Numbered from the stretch's first letter, positions 25,101 through 33,648 are shown. The stretch is DNA of 64,000 bases from Microvirga rosea (GCF_020595095.1 NZ_JAJDOP010000002.1:186001-250000); one strand, 5' to 3'. Program-made: numbers and translations. Notes: generated by a model not told the origin, from the sequence alone.

Positions 25101-27322
25101 GTTTGATCGGCGGCCTCGGCAACGACGACGTGTTTGGCGACGAGGGCAACGATTACATCGAAGGAAACATAGGAGACGACTTACTCGTCGGCGGCACCGG
25201 CAATGACTCCCTCGTCGGAGGAGACGGCCTGAACGTACTGATCGGCGAGGATGGAGACGATACGCTCCTTGGCGGTATGGACGACGATAGCCTTAATGGC
25301 GGCATCGGGGCCGACATCCTGGACGGAAAGGCAGGAAATAACGAACTAAGCGGCGGAGATGGGAACGATCACCTGACATCAGAAGACGGAAGTGACCTGC
25401 TTTCCGGCGACGCGGGAGATGATACCCTCACGGCTGGCGCTGGAATTGATACTGTTATTGGCGCTGCAGGCGATGATCTCCTTCGAGGGGAAGATGGGGA
25501 CGATCAGCTGATTGGCGGACAAGGTGATGACACGCTCATCGCTTCCGCCGGAAATGACTTTCTCGCAGGGGGCGATGGCTCCGACCGTCTTGAAGGTGGC
25601 GACAATGATGATACGCTAAGCGGCGGCGGAGCGGACGACAGACTGTTCGGCCAGGATGGCAATGATCGCCTCGCCGGCAACGAAGGCGAAGATATCCTTG
25701 AAGGCTACGACGGCAACGATGAGTTGTTTGGCGGTGATGGCAATGATCATCTCCTGGGCGAAACCGGCGATGACTCTCTGAGTGGCGGCCTCGGCGCGGA
25801 TTTACTCGTTGGCCATCTCGGCGACGATTCAGCCTTCGGTGGAGCAGGCGATGACACCCTCTTCGGCGGCGACGGAAACGATGTTCTTGGTGGGAACAGC
25901 GACAATGACTCGCTGGAGGGAGCTTCCGGCGCCGATACCCTGGATGGTGGTGCAGGTAATGACATCCTCTTAGGGCAAGATGGCAGCGACATAATTCGCG
26001 GCGGAGCCGGAACGGACGTCCTCGATGGTTCAAGTGGGGATGATACACTTTCGGGTGGCGAGGATGTTGACCAACTGATCGGCGGCCTTGGTCGTGACCT
26101 GCTGAATGGAGGCTCAGGAAATGATAGTCTTCATGGCGGGGCTGGGAATGATCGCCTCCTTGGCGGATCCGGCCTGGACGCTCTTAATGGCGGCTCCGGC
26201 GATGATTTGATTAATGGGGGCGCTGATAATGATATCCTCGCTGGCGGCGCTGGACAGGATCGTCTTTACGGCAGCATCGGCAATGACGTTCTAACCGGTG
26301 ACGCTGGTGATGACCGACTAGTCGGAGGACGCGGCCAAGACAGCTTGTTGGGTGGTCACGGAAACGATGTCCTGCTTGGCCATGTGGGCAATGATACTCT
26401 CAAGGGCGAGGCTGGATCAGACTACCTGGCCGCCGGTGCCGGATCAGACACTCTGTTCGGTGGACTCGAAGCAGACACTCTGCTCGGTGGGAAAGGGAAC
26501 GACCGGCTGCTCGGGAACGAAGGCAACGATTATCTGCATGGCGGCTCCGGCAACGACCAAATGACTGGTGGCGTTGGTCAAGACACGCTTTCCGGAAGTT
26601 CAGGAAATGATACCCTCGATGGTGGCAAAGCCGATGATGATCTTCTCGGCGGACTAGGACAGGATCGAATGATTGGCGGCGAGGGCAATGATGTCATGTC
26701 AGGCGGCGCCGGCCACGATTGGCTTGACGGCAGCACAGGCGACGACGCTTTGAACGGCGGCAACGGTGACGATACCTTGATCGGCGGCCGAGGGACAGAC
26801 GCTTTGGACGGAGGTGAAGGAAACGACACGGTGGACTACACCGCTGCCCGCAAAGCGATCTTTGTTGCTCTTGGCAAGATCGATCTTACTCCATCACCAT
26901 TTAAGCCGGTGCCGAAGCCTGGAACTGGGTTAGGAGCAGATATCGGCAACGACTACCTCTCCAATATCGAGAATGTGACAGGGTCAAATTACGAAGACTT
27001 TATCGTCGGCAATGATGCCGGCAACATCCTCACAGGTGGCAAGAAGAACGATGCTCTCTATGGCGGGAAAGGTCGAGATACATTCATATTCCGCAAGGGA
27101 GACGGCCAGGACTTCATTGGCGACTTCGAAATCAGGAATGACCTTAGCCCTGGCGATCTCATCCGGATCGAAGACAGACGAATTCGTTCGTTTGCTGATC
27201 TGAAGGCTCACGCCATTGAGAAATCCGATCACACACTGATAAAGCTCGACAGCCATGACTCGATAATCCTCATGAACGTCAAACTAGCATCGCTAATGGC
27301 GACCCAGTTCATGTTTACATGA
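22184..27322 (+). CDS. giant RTX calcium-binding protein, predicted type I-secreted
   Basis: A 1712-residue protein. Residues 1-150 form a Gly/aromatic beta-rich domain I do not recognise. About 150-280 is helical and charged. About 280-390 is an Asp/Pro/Gly/Ser linker. Residues 400-535 form an FrpC-type segment with EF-hand-like loops (DLDGDGIEI, DFDNDGYRE, DKNGDYKLD, DANNNGATD). About 577-1545 is a nearly unbroken array of roughly 105 RTX nonapeptides (GGxGxDxLx), followed by a last partial set (GGKGRDTFIF) and an uncleaved-type C-terminal secretion region ending ASLMATQFMFT. There is no N-terminal signal, as expected for type I export. The start overlaps the preceding gene. No ABC/MFP exporter genes are in the window. 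It may be an adhesin, S-layer-like or toxin-like protein; no catalytic motif is visible. Confidence 0.92.
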   Translation: MADNDRQNGSLNFDGEVIGGFVVGAPFVGGIDISVTVAVGNPRNPSIDVSWEATVNVLGVSVELGHSILNGWSGYVGYGELSGAVAGVKGFAGLGYTEFNGFEVKSSWTSHVTPAIGYGFTISAQPDFGNDVKVQSPGPTEISPNRYGSLQDVYDARFADAFDAANAAKAYSDRVQDQAPSFSNDMRSAALAEGEKTSFAERDPTTVGRDYDKAIADAIDRAVTAPDSWDSIADRVQQDLGSLQNDLSEAQNVASSFGGFESTDALGSATTNDSLNDAQTSGGLPGASDPFGGLGPETSSPDASAESSPPGGDVSDDGTTGADPNGGDPNNPGGQAESDDGDNYEIPDPPEPPAEGDPPAGDDSDTDSDPDANSDSPSGGLIISPAVYVQPKTAPLAAPIIIDLDGDGIEIIDQSASHVLMDFDNDGYREPTAWAGPQDSVLVIDLAADGKAGPDGKITGINEVVFTRWFDGAKTDLMGLRKAFDKNGDYKLDSSDARFSEFRIWRDANNNGATDAGEMRSLADLGITSIGLKSNGIRQTKPDGSVILGQTTFTRSNGTTGLIADAVLQYSLLGTRRVQGTGSNDTILGGSDIDVVNGGDGNDLLSGAASNDTLNGGDGKDSLHGGSGDDRVRGGSANDVLYGLKGNDVLYGEDGNDQIVGGVGIDALLGGTGDDKLWGESGNDTLYGGEGQDFLIGGTGNDGLRGENGNDSLSGGSGTDVLVGGGGADLLLGDSGDDTLYGDANDDRLIGGTGEDTLWGGDGNDLLGGGDSGDTLHGEAGNDTIAGGAGADSLAGAAGSDELFGDDGNDTLEGGDGNDSLIGGQGDDTLSGSLGADYLSGGSNNDILTGDIGSDTLGGGDGNDTLDGGQDDDQLSGGSGIDQLTGGEGNDVIRGDEQNDFLRGDDGNDTLDGGSGEDQILGGQGNDILVGQDGDDDLLGENGDDALFGGAGADTLLGHDGHDSIRGGQGYDSLIGGLGNDDVFGDEGNDYIEGNIGDDLLVGGTGNDSLVGGDGLNVLIGEDGDDTLLGGMDDDSLNGGIGADILDGKAGNNELSGGDGNDHLTSEDGSDLLSGDAGDDTLTAGAGIDTVIGAAGDDLLRGEDGDDQLIGGQGDDTLIASAGNDFLAGGDGSDRLEGGDNDDTLSGGGADDRLFGQDGNDRLAGNEGEDILEGYDGNDELFGGDGNDHLLGETGDDSLSGGLGADLLVGHLGDDSAFGGAGDDTLFGGDGNDVLGGNSDNDSLEGASGADTLDGGAGNDILLGQDGSDIIRGGAGTDVLDGSSGDDTLSGGEDVDQLIGGLGRDLLNGGSGNDSLHGGAGNDRLLGGSGLDALNGGSGDDLINGGADNDILAGGAGQDRLYGSIGNDVLTGDAGDDRLVGGRGQDSLLGGHGNDVLLGHVGNDTLKGEAGSDYLAAGAGSDTLFGGLEADTLLGGKGNDRLLGNEGNDYLHGGSGNDQMTGGVGQDTLSGSSGNDTLDGGKADDDLLGGLGQDRMIGGEGNDVMSGGAGHDWLDGSTGDDALNGGNGDDTLIGGRGTDALDGGEGNDTVDYTAARKAIFVALGKIDLTPSPFKPVPKPGTGLGADIGNDYLSNIENVTGSNYEDFIVGNDAGNILTGGKKNDALYGGKGRDTFIFRKGDGQDFIGDFEIRNDLSPGDLIRIEDRRIRSFADLKAHAIEKSDHTLIKLDSHDSIILMNVKLASLMATQFMFT

Positions 27323-27500
27323 TCTAACTCGAAGCAAGTGGATCCAAATCTCACCGACCTACCTCCGAAATCCTCAAAAGAAATAGGCACCACTTTGCTC
27401 AGGTCCCTCTGCAAAAAGTCCTGTATTCTGTAAGAGGACGGATTGTCCCCAAGGCGTGGTCGATGCCTTAAGGAGACCTCATATAGGAACTGGGGGCTCG

Positions 27501-27968
27501 CTACAGAGGCGGGACCGTGATCGGCGGCAGGTCCTGCCAGATCGTCCAGAACCCGTGCGGTACGGCATAGTTGGCCTGCCCACGCAGAAGAAGTCCTTTG
27601 ACGGGGTCGAGCTCAGCCGGGATCCGGGCACAGAGCTCATTCGAGCTTGGCCCTAAGCTCGCAGTTTTGACATCCTTGATAATCTCGCCGTCCCGCCGAC
27701 GGGCGACGACAGCGGGATATTCAACAGCGGTCCCATCCACCACCAAGGACCAGGCAATCACGGTCGGCTGTGCGTATCGCTCCTTAGGCCACGCCCATTG
27801 TCAGCAAACGCGTCCGGGCTCCCGAAGCGGCACCTCCACCTTTTGATGCGTCAGAGCGGGCGCGAAGTGCGCTTCAAGCGAAGGGCTAACGTAAAGGAAC
27901 AAGGAGGTGCCGACGAATGCCGCGACGAGCCACACGGCCGCCGCGGCGAAGATCTTGCGCACCGTCAT
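27501..27968 (-). pseudogene. phage-type small membrane-anchored protein, split by TGA
   Basis: The ATG at 27968 overlaps the stop of the preceding gene (ATGA). The product begins MTVRKIFAAAAVWLVAAFVG (one N-terminal membrane helix). It is interrupted by an in-frame TGA (27803-27801) after PGRVC, possibly a former Trp codon, and continues in frame QWAWPKERYAQPTVIAWSLV to the end at 27501. I do not recognise the family. Its place in a lysis-gene cluster and the single helix suggest a spanin or holin-associated role, which is inference. Confidence 0.55.
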
Positions 27969-28351
27969 TTGATGCCGCCTCCCCTGAGAAGGAACATGAT
28001 GGCCGTTCTGATCCCGCCGAGCAGAATGGTCATCACGGCAAGGAAACCTTGCTTGACGATAGCCTCCTTGATTTCCCGCGAGGAACGCATGGAGGCGAAG
28101 TCCTTGCGCAGGTTCGCCATATCGTTCGGGTCGATCCCCGCCCTTTCGAGGAAGCGCTCGATGCCATGCTCGACCGCGCTTTCAGCGGCCTCATTCGCCG
28201 CCGCTTTCGCGATTTGCTCCACTTCTTCCTTCGTGGGAGCCCGGGCCACGACTTGGGAAGCCGCGTGGTCGGCGGCCAACCTTGCGAGGTTCTCGAGCTG
28301 GCTGACCGGGAGGGTCGCCTGAGCGCCTATACCGAGGTCGGGGATCTCCAT
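27965..28351 (-). CDS. phage-related hypothetical protein with C-terminal membrane helix
   Basis: A 128-residue protein starting MEIPDLGIGAQATLPVSQLE. It has a long Ala/Glu-rich helical middle (KEEVEQIAKAAANEAAESAV) and a C-terminal hydrophobic helix (GFLAVMTILLGGIRTAIMFL). It starts 4 bp after the endolysin remnant's stop and overlaps the next gene's start by ATGA, so the three formed one operon. The class is typical of small phage tail-end or lysis-cassette proteins. Function unknown. Confidence 0.6.
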   Translation of the reverse strand: MEIPDLGIGAQATLPVSQLENLARLAADHAASQVVARAPTKEEVEQIAKAAANEAAESAVEHGIERFLERAGIDPNDMANLRKDFASMRSSREIKEAIVKQGFLAVMTILLGGIRTAIMFLLRGGGIK

Positions 28352-28355
28352 GTGC

Positions 28356-29002
28356 TCAGGCCCCGATCGGTCTACGGGCCTTCCAGCGGCCATACAGGGT
28401 CAGGGCGGCACCGATCCCGGTTCCGACCATCGTCAAGACACTCGTCCAGAGGGCTTGCTCCTCAGGCGAGAGGGCCCTTCCGATGATCGGCGCAAGGATG
28501 GGCGAAGCAGCAGCAATGATGGCGCCCCAGGTCACCCGGCTCTGATACCAAGGCTCGTTATTGGTCAGATGCGCGACGATGGGGCCGACCTCCTCGATCA
28601 CCTCCTTGGTGATGGCCGGTGCCGCGGCAGGCTTTGCCGGCACTTCCGGCCGCTGGACCGGCGTATCGACGGCTCCGGCAATGGCGCCGAAACAGACAGG
28701 ACGATTAGACCTGACGTATCAAGGCCGGAAAGATCGGGCTGGGTTGTGACGGCGCCAGCGCCGGTCGCCTTGCCGGCTTCGGTCTTGGCTTTCGCGGCAT
28801 TCCGGCTGCCGTAGTCGTCGAGCGTTTTTGCCACGGCCGCGGGAGCAAGACCGGCCGCCGCGAGAGCCAAAGCCACTGCATGGGCTTCGACCTCGGCAAC
28901 GCGCTCCATCCAGCCCTTGCCGAAGATGGCGAAGGTTTTCAGGCCCTTGAGGAACGAGCGGCGCCGTTCGCAGGCCTTGCGGGCCATGGCTGCCAGAAAC
29001 AC
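28356..29002 (-). pseudogene. phage endolysin remnant (GH108-type C-terminal half plus holin-like tail), frameshifted
   Basis: The 5' part (RKACERRRSFLKGLKTFAIF, then GKGWMERVAEVEAHAVALAL) resembles the C-terminal peptidoglycan-binding domain of GH108-family N-acetylmuramidases. The catalytic domain is absent. Near 28690-28700 the frame changes and the second part reads CFGAIAGAVDTPVQRPEVPA. It then has a holin-like tail (NEPWYQSRVTWGAIIAAASP and LTLYGRWKARRPIG) to the stop at 28356. The second part can also be read alone from GTG 28643 (95 residues). This assignment is by recall of family pattern and is moderately sure. Confidence 0.5.
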
Positions 29003-29034
29003 ACCATGAGCGGCTAATGGGTCAGGAGGACAAA

Positions 29035-29355
29035 GTGAACCTCATCCGTCTTCCATCCCATGCGGTCTACCGCACCGATACCATCATCAGGCTGCTGGCA
29101 GATTCCCCGATCCCCGCCCTCTCCGAAGAGCGTTACTTCGAATACCTCTGGATGTGTCACGGCATCGGCCGCGATCAGATCAAGGGCAGCTTCCTGAATA
29201 TCAGGATCGCAGCGAACAACCTTCGCGCCTCCCGCTACCGGCGCAGCAAGTTCCTGCCAGTCTTTCACGTATCCACTGTGCCCGGTGCCAACGTTCATCC
29301 GTCACGCGTTCCAGTTGCCGGGCATAGTGGGCCTGCCATTGATGCGCGGTCATGA
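29035..29355 (+). CDS. hypothetical protein beside the integrase module
   Basis: From GTG 29035, with AGGAGG (29024-29029) six bases upstream, the product reads MNLIRLPSHAVYRTDTIIRL and LLADSPIPALSEERYFEYLW. Codon third positions are strongly G/C up to about 29250, which supports coding on this strand. The last 30 or so residues look less natural, so the 3' end may be lost. An opposing minus-strand frame (29201-29353, beginning MTAHQWQAHYARQLERVTDE) is a competing small-gene candidate. Confidence 0.4.
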   Translation: MNLIRLPSHAVYRTDTIIRLLADSPIPALSEERYFEYLWMCHGIGRDQIKGSFLNIRIAANNLRASRYRRSKFLPVFHVSTVPGANVHPSRVPVAGHSGPAIDARS

Positions 29356-29438
29356 GCACAAGACATTGATTTTGAAAGGTATAATTTTCTCTGTGGCAGC
29401 AAAAGTCCTCTTTGCTACGGTCATAGGAGGGTAGACGT

Positions 29439-29696
29439 TTGGAACAGGCACAACCACGGCACCCCCTGCCGCTCTCCCTGCCCCCTCGTGGGCTGTCCAG
29501 GGTTGAGGCCGCCGCACTCATTGGAGTCTCGCCCGCTATGTTCGACATCATGGTCAAGGATGCTCGCATGCCCAGGCCGAAAAGGATCGGCAGCCGGGTC
29601 GTTTGGGACCGCTTGAAAATTGAGTCCAGTTTCGCCGCTCTCCCTGACGGCGATGAGGATGGAGGCCACAACCCCTTTGATGACACCGAGCTTTGA
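29439..29696 (+). CDS. AlpA/excisionase-like helix-turn-helix protein
   Basis: An 85-residue DNA-binding protein with a MerR-like/AlpA-type helix-turn-helix: GLSRVEAAALIGVSPAMFDI, then DARMPRPKRIGSRVVWDRLK. TTG at 29439 is the start, with AGGAGG eight bases upstream. It ends just before the integrase start (29699), with which it formed an operon. Such proteins serve as excisionase or regulator of the integrase in genomic islands and prophages. Confidence 0.8.
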   Translation: MEQAQPRHPLPLSLPPRGLSRVEAAALIGVSPAMFDIMVKDARMPRPKRIGSRVVWDRLKIESSFAALPDGDEDGGHNPFDDTEL

Positions 29697-29698
29697 GA

Positions 29699-30747
29699 AT
29701 GCGCCGAAGGCTGCCGAAATACTGTGTCGAGGATGAGGACCGGCACGGCAGCATCCGGGTCCATTTTCGCAAACCCGGGCAACGCAAGGTCTGCCTGGAG
29801 GGCATCCCGAGGACTCCTGCCTTTATGGAGCTATACGGGAAGGCCCTTGCGGGGGCTCTCCAGTCCAAAGAGCCTGACGGGCGGCCGCCACTATCCCGGG
29901 CTCCATCAAGGCCCTCTGTGAGGCTTACTATAAGTCTGCAGAGTATAAGCGGCTCGACGCCAGAACCCAGCGGGTGCGCGGGGGCATTCTCGACAAGGTG
30001 TGCGACAAGGCCGGACCCCTCCCCTTTAACAAGCTGGAGGCCCGAAACATCCGTAAATGGTGCGATGGCAAGGCTGAAACGCCGGAAGCCGCTAATGGCC
30101 TTGTAAAGGCTCTGCGTCAGGTCTTTGCCTTCGCCATCGAGAACGACCTTTCTGATCGCAACCCGGCAAAGGATGTACCGCACCTCAAGAACGCCAGTCA
30201 GGGCTTCCATTCATGGTCTTTGGAGGAGGTTGAGCGGTACGAGGAGAAGCACCGCATTGGCACCCGGGCTCGGCTGGCCCTGGCCCTTCTGCGCTACACC
30301 GGGCAACGGCGCTCGGATCTCGTTCTCTTCGGCAAGCAGCACGTCCGGGCCGGCTGGCTGAAGTTTACTCAGCAATAGAACCGGAACCGCAGGCCAATCA
30401 TCCTGGAGCTTCCGATCATCCCAGAGCTGTAGAAGATGATCGACGCCTCGCCGTGCGGGGATCTGACGTTTCTCGTGACGGAGTTCGGGAAGCCGTTCAC
30501 TCCCAATGGATTCGGCAATCGCATGCGGAAGTGGTGCGATGATGCCGGACTGCCGGAATGCTCGGCGCACGGACTTAGAAAGGCGGCAGCGACCCGGCTC
30601 GCAGAGCTTGGAAAGTCAGAGGAGGAAATTAAAGCGGTGACGGGGCATCAGACCTCAAAGGAGGTGGCCCGTTACACGAAGGCAGCGCGTCAGAAGGTGC
30701 CGGCAGCACGGGCGCTGGGTGTCCCACTTCCGCAGGCTAAGCCATAG
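29699..30747 (+). pseudogene. tyrosine-type site-specific integrase, broken
   Basis: An island/prophage integrase. It begins MRRRLPKYCVEDEDRHGSIR, and a frameshift near 29880 moves to the frame AATIPGSIKALCEAYYKSAE (core-binding domain). The catalytic domain shows LRYTGQRRSDLV (first Arg), HGLRKAAATRLAE (His-x-x-Arg) and GHQTSKEVARYTKAA (His and nucleophile Tyr). Two in-frame TAG codons, after KFTQQ (30376-30378) and after IIPEL (30430-30432), break the catalytic domain. It ends 55 bp from the 3' end of tRNA-Phe, the likely attachment site. The element cannot excise by itself. Confidence 0.85.
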
Positions 30748-30801
30748 CAGTGGGACAATTCTTTAGAATTGTTGAGGGATTTCAATGCTTCAAAAAAGAA
30801 G

Positions 30802-30877
30802 TGGTGCCCAGGGGCGGAATCGAACCACCGACACTGCGATTTTCAGTCGCATGCTCTACCAACTGAGCTACCTGGGC
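30802..30877 (-). tRNA. tRNA-Phe (GAA)
   Basis: 76 nt including encoded CCA. On the minus strand it begins GCCCAGGTAGCTCAGTTGG. The anticodon loop is CTGAAAA with anticodon GAA, the T-arm GGTTCGATTCC, and the acceptor GCCCAGG/CCTGGGC. Its 3' end faces the broken integrase, the usual arrangement for an island inserted at a tRNA gene. Confidence 0.97.
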
Positions 30878-30983
30878 GTCCGTCGCGGGCGAGGCCCGTT
30901 TGCGTCGGAGGCCGGTTGTATAGTCAGAGCTGGCGCGCATGTCCAGCCACCTTGAGCCGTCTTGGCGAGGAAATTTTTTCGGC

Positions 30984-31184
30984 TCAGGATTCCCGGTCGT
31001 TCTCGTCCCGGTCCTCGTCGTCCTCGACGGCCGGAATCGCATACCGGCCGGACAGCCAGCGCTGGAGATCCACATCGGCGCAGCGCTTGGAACAGAAGGG
31101 CCTGTAATCGGGGTTCGTCGGCTTTGCGCAGATCGGACAAAGGTCCGCGGAATCCTTCGGTCTGTTCTCGTTGGCAGGTTTCAT
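30984..31184 (-). CDS. yacG: DNA gyrase inhibitor YacG
   Basis: A 66-residue zinc-binding protein that inhibits DNA gyrase by binding GyrB. The four zinc Cys are seen in CPICAKP and FCSKRCADVDL, followed by the family's QRWLSGRYAIP. The tail is acidic. I start at the ATG at 31184 with AGGA nine bases upstream, rather than an ATG nine bases earlier that abuts that AGGA. It follows maf closely in one operon, a common order in Hyphomicrobiales. Confidence 0.95.
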   Translation of the reverse strand: MKPANENRPKDSADLCPICAKPTNPDYRPFCSKRCADVDLQRWLSGRYAIPAVEDDEDRDENDRES

Positions 31185-31200
31185 GACGATCATTCCTGCT

Positions 31201-31833
31201 TCAAGCGGCGTTGAGCCAGCTGAAACGCACCGGATACCCCTCCCCGTCCAGAAGAGCGACGGTCTCGTAGAGCGGCAACCCGACGACGTTCGAATAAGAT
31301 CCGACGAGCTTCACCACAAAGGTCCCCGCGAGGCCCTGGATGGCGTAGCCGCCCGCCTTGCCGCGCCACTCGCCCGAGGCGAGATAGCGCTCGAACTCGT
31401 CCCGGGACAAACGCTTGAAGCGCACGCGGGTCTCCACCATGCGCTGGCGCACCCCGTCCTTCGGCGTGACGAGGCAGATCGCCGTGTAAACCCGGTGGGC
31501 GCGGCCCGAGAGCAGGCGCAGGCAGGCCGCAGCCTCGTCCACCACCTCCGCCTTGGGGAGGACACGCCCGCCCGCCACCACCACCGTGTCGGCGGAAAGG
31601 ATGAAGGAATCCCGCAGGTCCTCCCGGTTGCGCGCCGCCCGCCGGGCGACCTCGGCCTTCTCCCTGGCGAGGCGCTTGGCGAGCTCGCGGGGATTTTCGG
31701 ATTTGTGCGGAGTCTCATCGACGTCCGCCGGAAGGAGCGCGTCCGGCTCGATACCCGCCTGCTGCAGAAGGGCCAGACGGCGGGGTGAGGCCGAAGCCAG
31801 AACGAGCTTGGGACGCCAGCCGGCATTCGACAT
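31201..31833 (-). CDS. maf: Maf-family nucleotide pyrophosphatase
   Basis: A 210-residue Maf/YhdE-type house-cleaning enzyme that hydrolyses non-canonical nucleoside triphosphates (dTTP/UTP or m7GTP class) to monophosphates. [19 protein letters not shown] is the N-terminal substrate-binding motif. ADVDETP, then LSADTVVV (catalytic Asp) and [13 protein letters not shown] follow, all typical. It is upstream of yacG with 16 bp between stop and start. The ATG at 31833 is preferred, though no strong ribosome site is visible. Confidence 0.93.
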   Translation of the reverse strand: MSNAGWRPKLVLASASPRRLALLQQAGIEPDALLPADVDETPHKSENPRELAKRLAREKAEVARRAARNREDLRDSFILSADTVVVAGGRVLPKAEVVDEAAACLRLLSGRAHRVYTAICLVTPKDGVRQRMVETRVRFKRLSRDEFERYLASGEWRGKAGGYAIQGLAGTFVVKLVGSYSNVVGLPLYETVALLDGEGYPVRFSWLNAA

Positions 31834-31958
31834 CTCGGAAGAGGACGCCACGATTTTCTCCAGGCTCTGAGGAGCCCTTAGCCGGCTCCTTCCGATAAAC
31901 AACACGATCGAGGGGCACTGGCGCGCCCCGCCACAAGATGGAACCGCCGAACGGCGAT

Positions 31959-32798
31959 TCAAGCGCCGGGCAAGGGCAAGTCGGGCTCGACCTTCGTCGC
32001 GCTGGCGTCCAGTCGCTCGAGACGCCGGTAGCGCATGACGCTGACCGGGATCGACGCCAGGAACAGCACCGTGATCACGGTGAGCATCTCGAACGGGAAG
32101 CTGACCAGGAGGCCGAAGAGCGCCACCGACACGACGAAGATGGGCAGGACGTAATGGCGCGGCACGTACTTGCCGATGGTCTTGCCTGAATAAACCGGGA
32201 TGGTGGACACCATCAGGAACGCGAGACCGAGGAGGTAAACCAGGACCACCGGGGCGACCGAGGCGCCCACGACCGGCACCCCGAGGAAATGCAGGTAGAT
32301 CGGCAGCAGCGAGGTGATGGCCCCGGCCGGGGCCGGCATCCCGGTGAAGAAGTTCTTCTGCCATTCGGGCCGGTTGGGCGTGTCGAGCATCACGTTGAAG
32401 CGCGCAAGCCGCAGCACCATGGCGATGGCGAACACCAGCACGGCGATCCAGCCTACGGATTTCAGCTCGTGCAGGATGAAGCTGTAGAGCACCAGGGCCG
32501 GGGTCACGCCGAAATTGACGAAATCGGCCAGGGAATCGAGCTCGGCGCCGAACCGGGAGGTTCCCTTGAGCATCCGGGCCACCCGGCCGTCCACCCCGTC
32601 GAGCGCCGCCGCCACGATGATGGCGAACACCGCGGGCTCCAGCCGCCCCTCATAGGCGAGGCGGATCGCCGTCAGGCCGAGGCAGAGCGCCACCAGCGTG
32701 ATGATGTTGGGGACGATGACGCGAAACGGCACCGGCTTGAACAGGCGCTTTCGCGGCTCGTCCGGATCGGGGGCGAAGGGGGGAAAAAGATCGCTCAT
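31959..32798 (-). CDS. pssA: CDP-diacylglycerol--serine O-phosphatidyltransferase
   Basis: An integral membrane enzyme making phosphatidylserine from CDP-diacylglycerol and serine, the first step to phosphatidylethanolamine; 279 residues with about eight hydrophobic segments. The CDP-alcohol phosphotransferase signature is [13 protein letters not shown] followed by [10 protein letters not shown] (D-G-x2-A-R-x8-G-x3-D-x3-D). This is the PssA subclass II type. It lies downstream of psd on the same strand with a 148-bp gap. Confidence 0.96.
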   Translation of the reverse strand: MSDLFPPFAPDPDEPRKRLFKPVPFRVIVPNIITLVALCLGLTAIRLAYEGRLEPAVFAIIVAAALDGVDGRVARMLKGTSRFGAELDSLADFVNFGVTPALVLYSFILHELKSVGWIAVLVFAIAMVLRLARFNVMLDTPNRPEWQKNFFTGMPAPAGAITSLLPIYLHFLGVPVVGASVAPVVLVYLLGLAFLMVSTIPVYSGKTIGKYVPRHYVLPIFVVSVALFGLLVSFPFEMLTVITVLFLASIPVSVMRYRRLERLDASATKVEPDLPLPGA

Positions 32799-32946
32799 GA
32801 CCGGTTTGTAAGGGTGCCCTCTCCCGGCCGCAAGATCGGCTTTCGTTTTGCCCTCACACTTCCCGCACCGGATCCCATGAGAGTCATGCGAGAGGTACGG
32901 TCAAGGACGGTCTCAGGTACGCCCTCGGCGAGCGAGGAGGCTGCCC

Positions 32947-33648
32947 CTACCCCACCCGGTACTGCCGCCCCGGTTCCTTGGCCGAGAGGTCGGCCAGCAC
33001 GGTTTCGCCCGCCACGGAATTCTGCCCGAGGCCGACCAGGACCTGAGCGGTCAGCGGCACATAGATATCGAGGCGGGAGCCGAAGCGGATCAGGCCGAAG
33101 CGCTCGCCGGTGCTCAAGGAATCGCCGGTCTTCACGAAGGACACGATGCGGCGGGCCACGAGACCGGCGATCTGGACGACGCCGATCCGGGTGTCCGCCG
33201 TTTCGATCACCAGGGCGTTGCGCTCGTTGTCTTCGCTCGCCTTGTCGAGTTCCGCGTTGAGGAAAAGCCCCGGCGTATAGAGGATCTGGACGATCCGCCC
33301 CGTGACCGGCGAGCGGTTCACGTGGCAGTCGAACACGTTCATGAAAACCGAGATCCGGGTCATCGGCTCCTGCGGCAGATCGAGCTCGATCGGCGGCACT
33401 GCCGTGGTGATGAGGTTCACGCGCCCATCGGCGGGCGAGATCACCAGACCCTCGCGGATGGGCGTCACCCGTGGCGGATCGCGGAAGAAATAGCAGACCC
33501 AGACCGTCAGGATGGTGCCGATCCACCCGAGCGGCGACCACAGCATGGCCAGCAGGATCGTCGCGATCAGCGCGATCAGGATGAAGGGATACCCCTCCTT
33601 GTGGATCGGGACGAAGATGCGACGCATCGATTCCAGAATATCGGACAT
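32947..33648 (-). CDS. psd: phosphatidylserine decarboxylase
   Basis: A 233-residue pyruvoyl enzyme that decarboxylates phosphatidylserine to phosphatidylethanolamine. It has N-terminal membrane segments ([20 protein letters not shown]). Conserved blocks are [35 protein letters not shown] and the cleavage motif region [13 protein letters not shown], where the Ser of GS would become the pyruvoyl group. The short form is the type common in alphaproteobacteria. The start is ATG 33648 ([10 protein letters not shown]); the upstream extension is not family-like. With pssA it makes a complete PE route. Confidence 0.96.
   Translation of the reverse strand: MSDILESMRRIFVPIHKEGYPFILIALIATILLAMLWSPLGWIGTILTVWVCYFFRDPPRVTPIREGLVISPADGRVNLITTAVPPIELDLPQEPMTRISVFMNVFDCHVNRSPVTGRIVQILYTPGLFLNAELDKASEDNERNALVIETADTRIGVVQIAGLVARRIVSFVKTGDSLSTGERFGLIRFGSRLDIYVPLTAQVLVGLGQNSVAGETVLADLSAKEPGRQYRVG

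Noticed and set aside
24000-26800. CRISPR-like array suggested by the regular DNA periodicity
   Set aside because: The period of 27 or 54 bp reflects coding for RTX nonapeptides, not conserved repeats with unique spacers.
23007-26829. Numerous open frames inside the RTX gene on both strands
   Set aside because: They arise from the repetitive GGxGxD codons; their products are low-complexity and repeat the same codon period.
30376-30436. Separate small gene beginning at 30436
   Set aside because: Its product is the catalytic C-terminus of the integrase, continuous in frame with the upstream part except for two TAG codons.
9550-30747. Stop-codon reassignment or selenocysteine/pyrrolysine recoding as explanation of the internal stops
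   Set aside because: TAA, TAG and TGA all occur, no recoding signal is seen, and core genes in the window use all stops normally.
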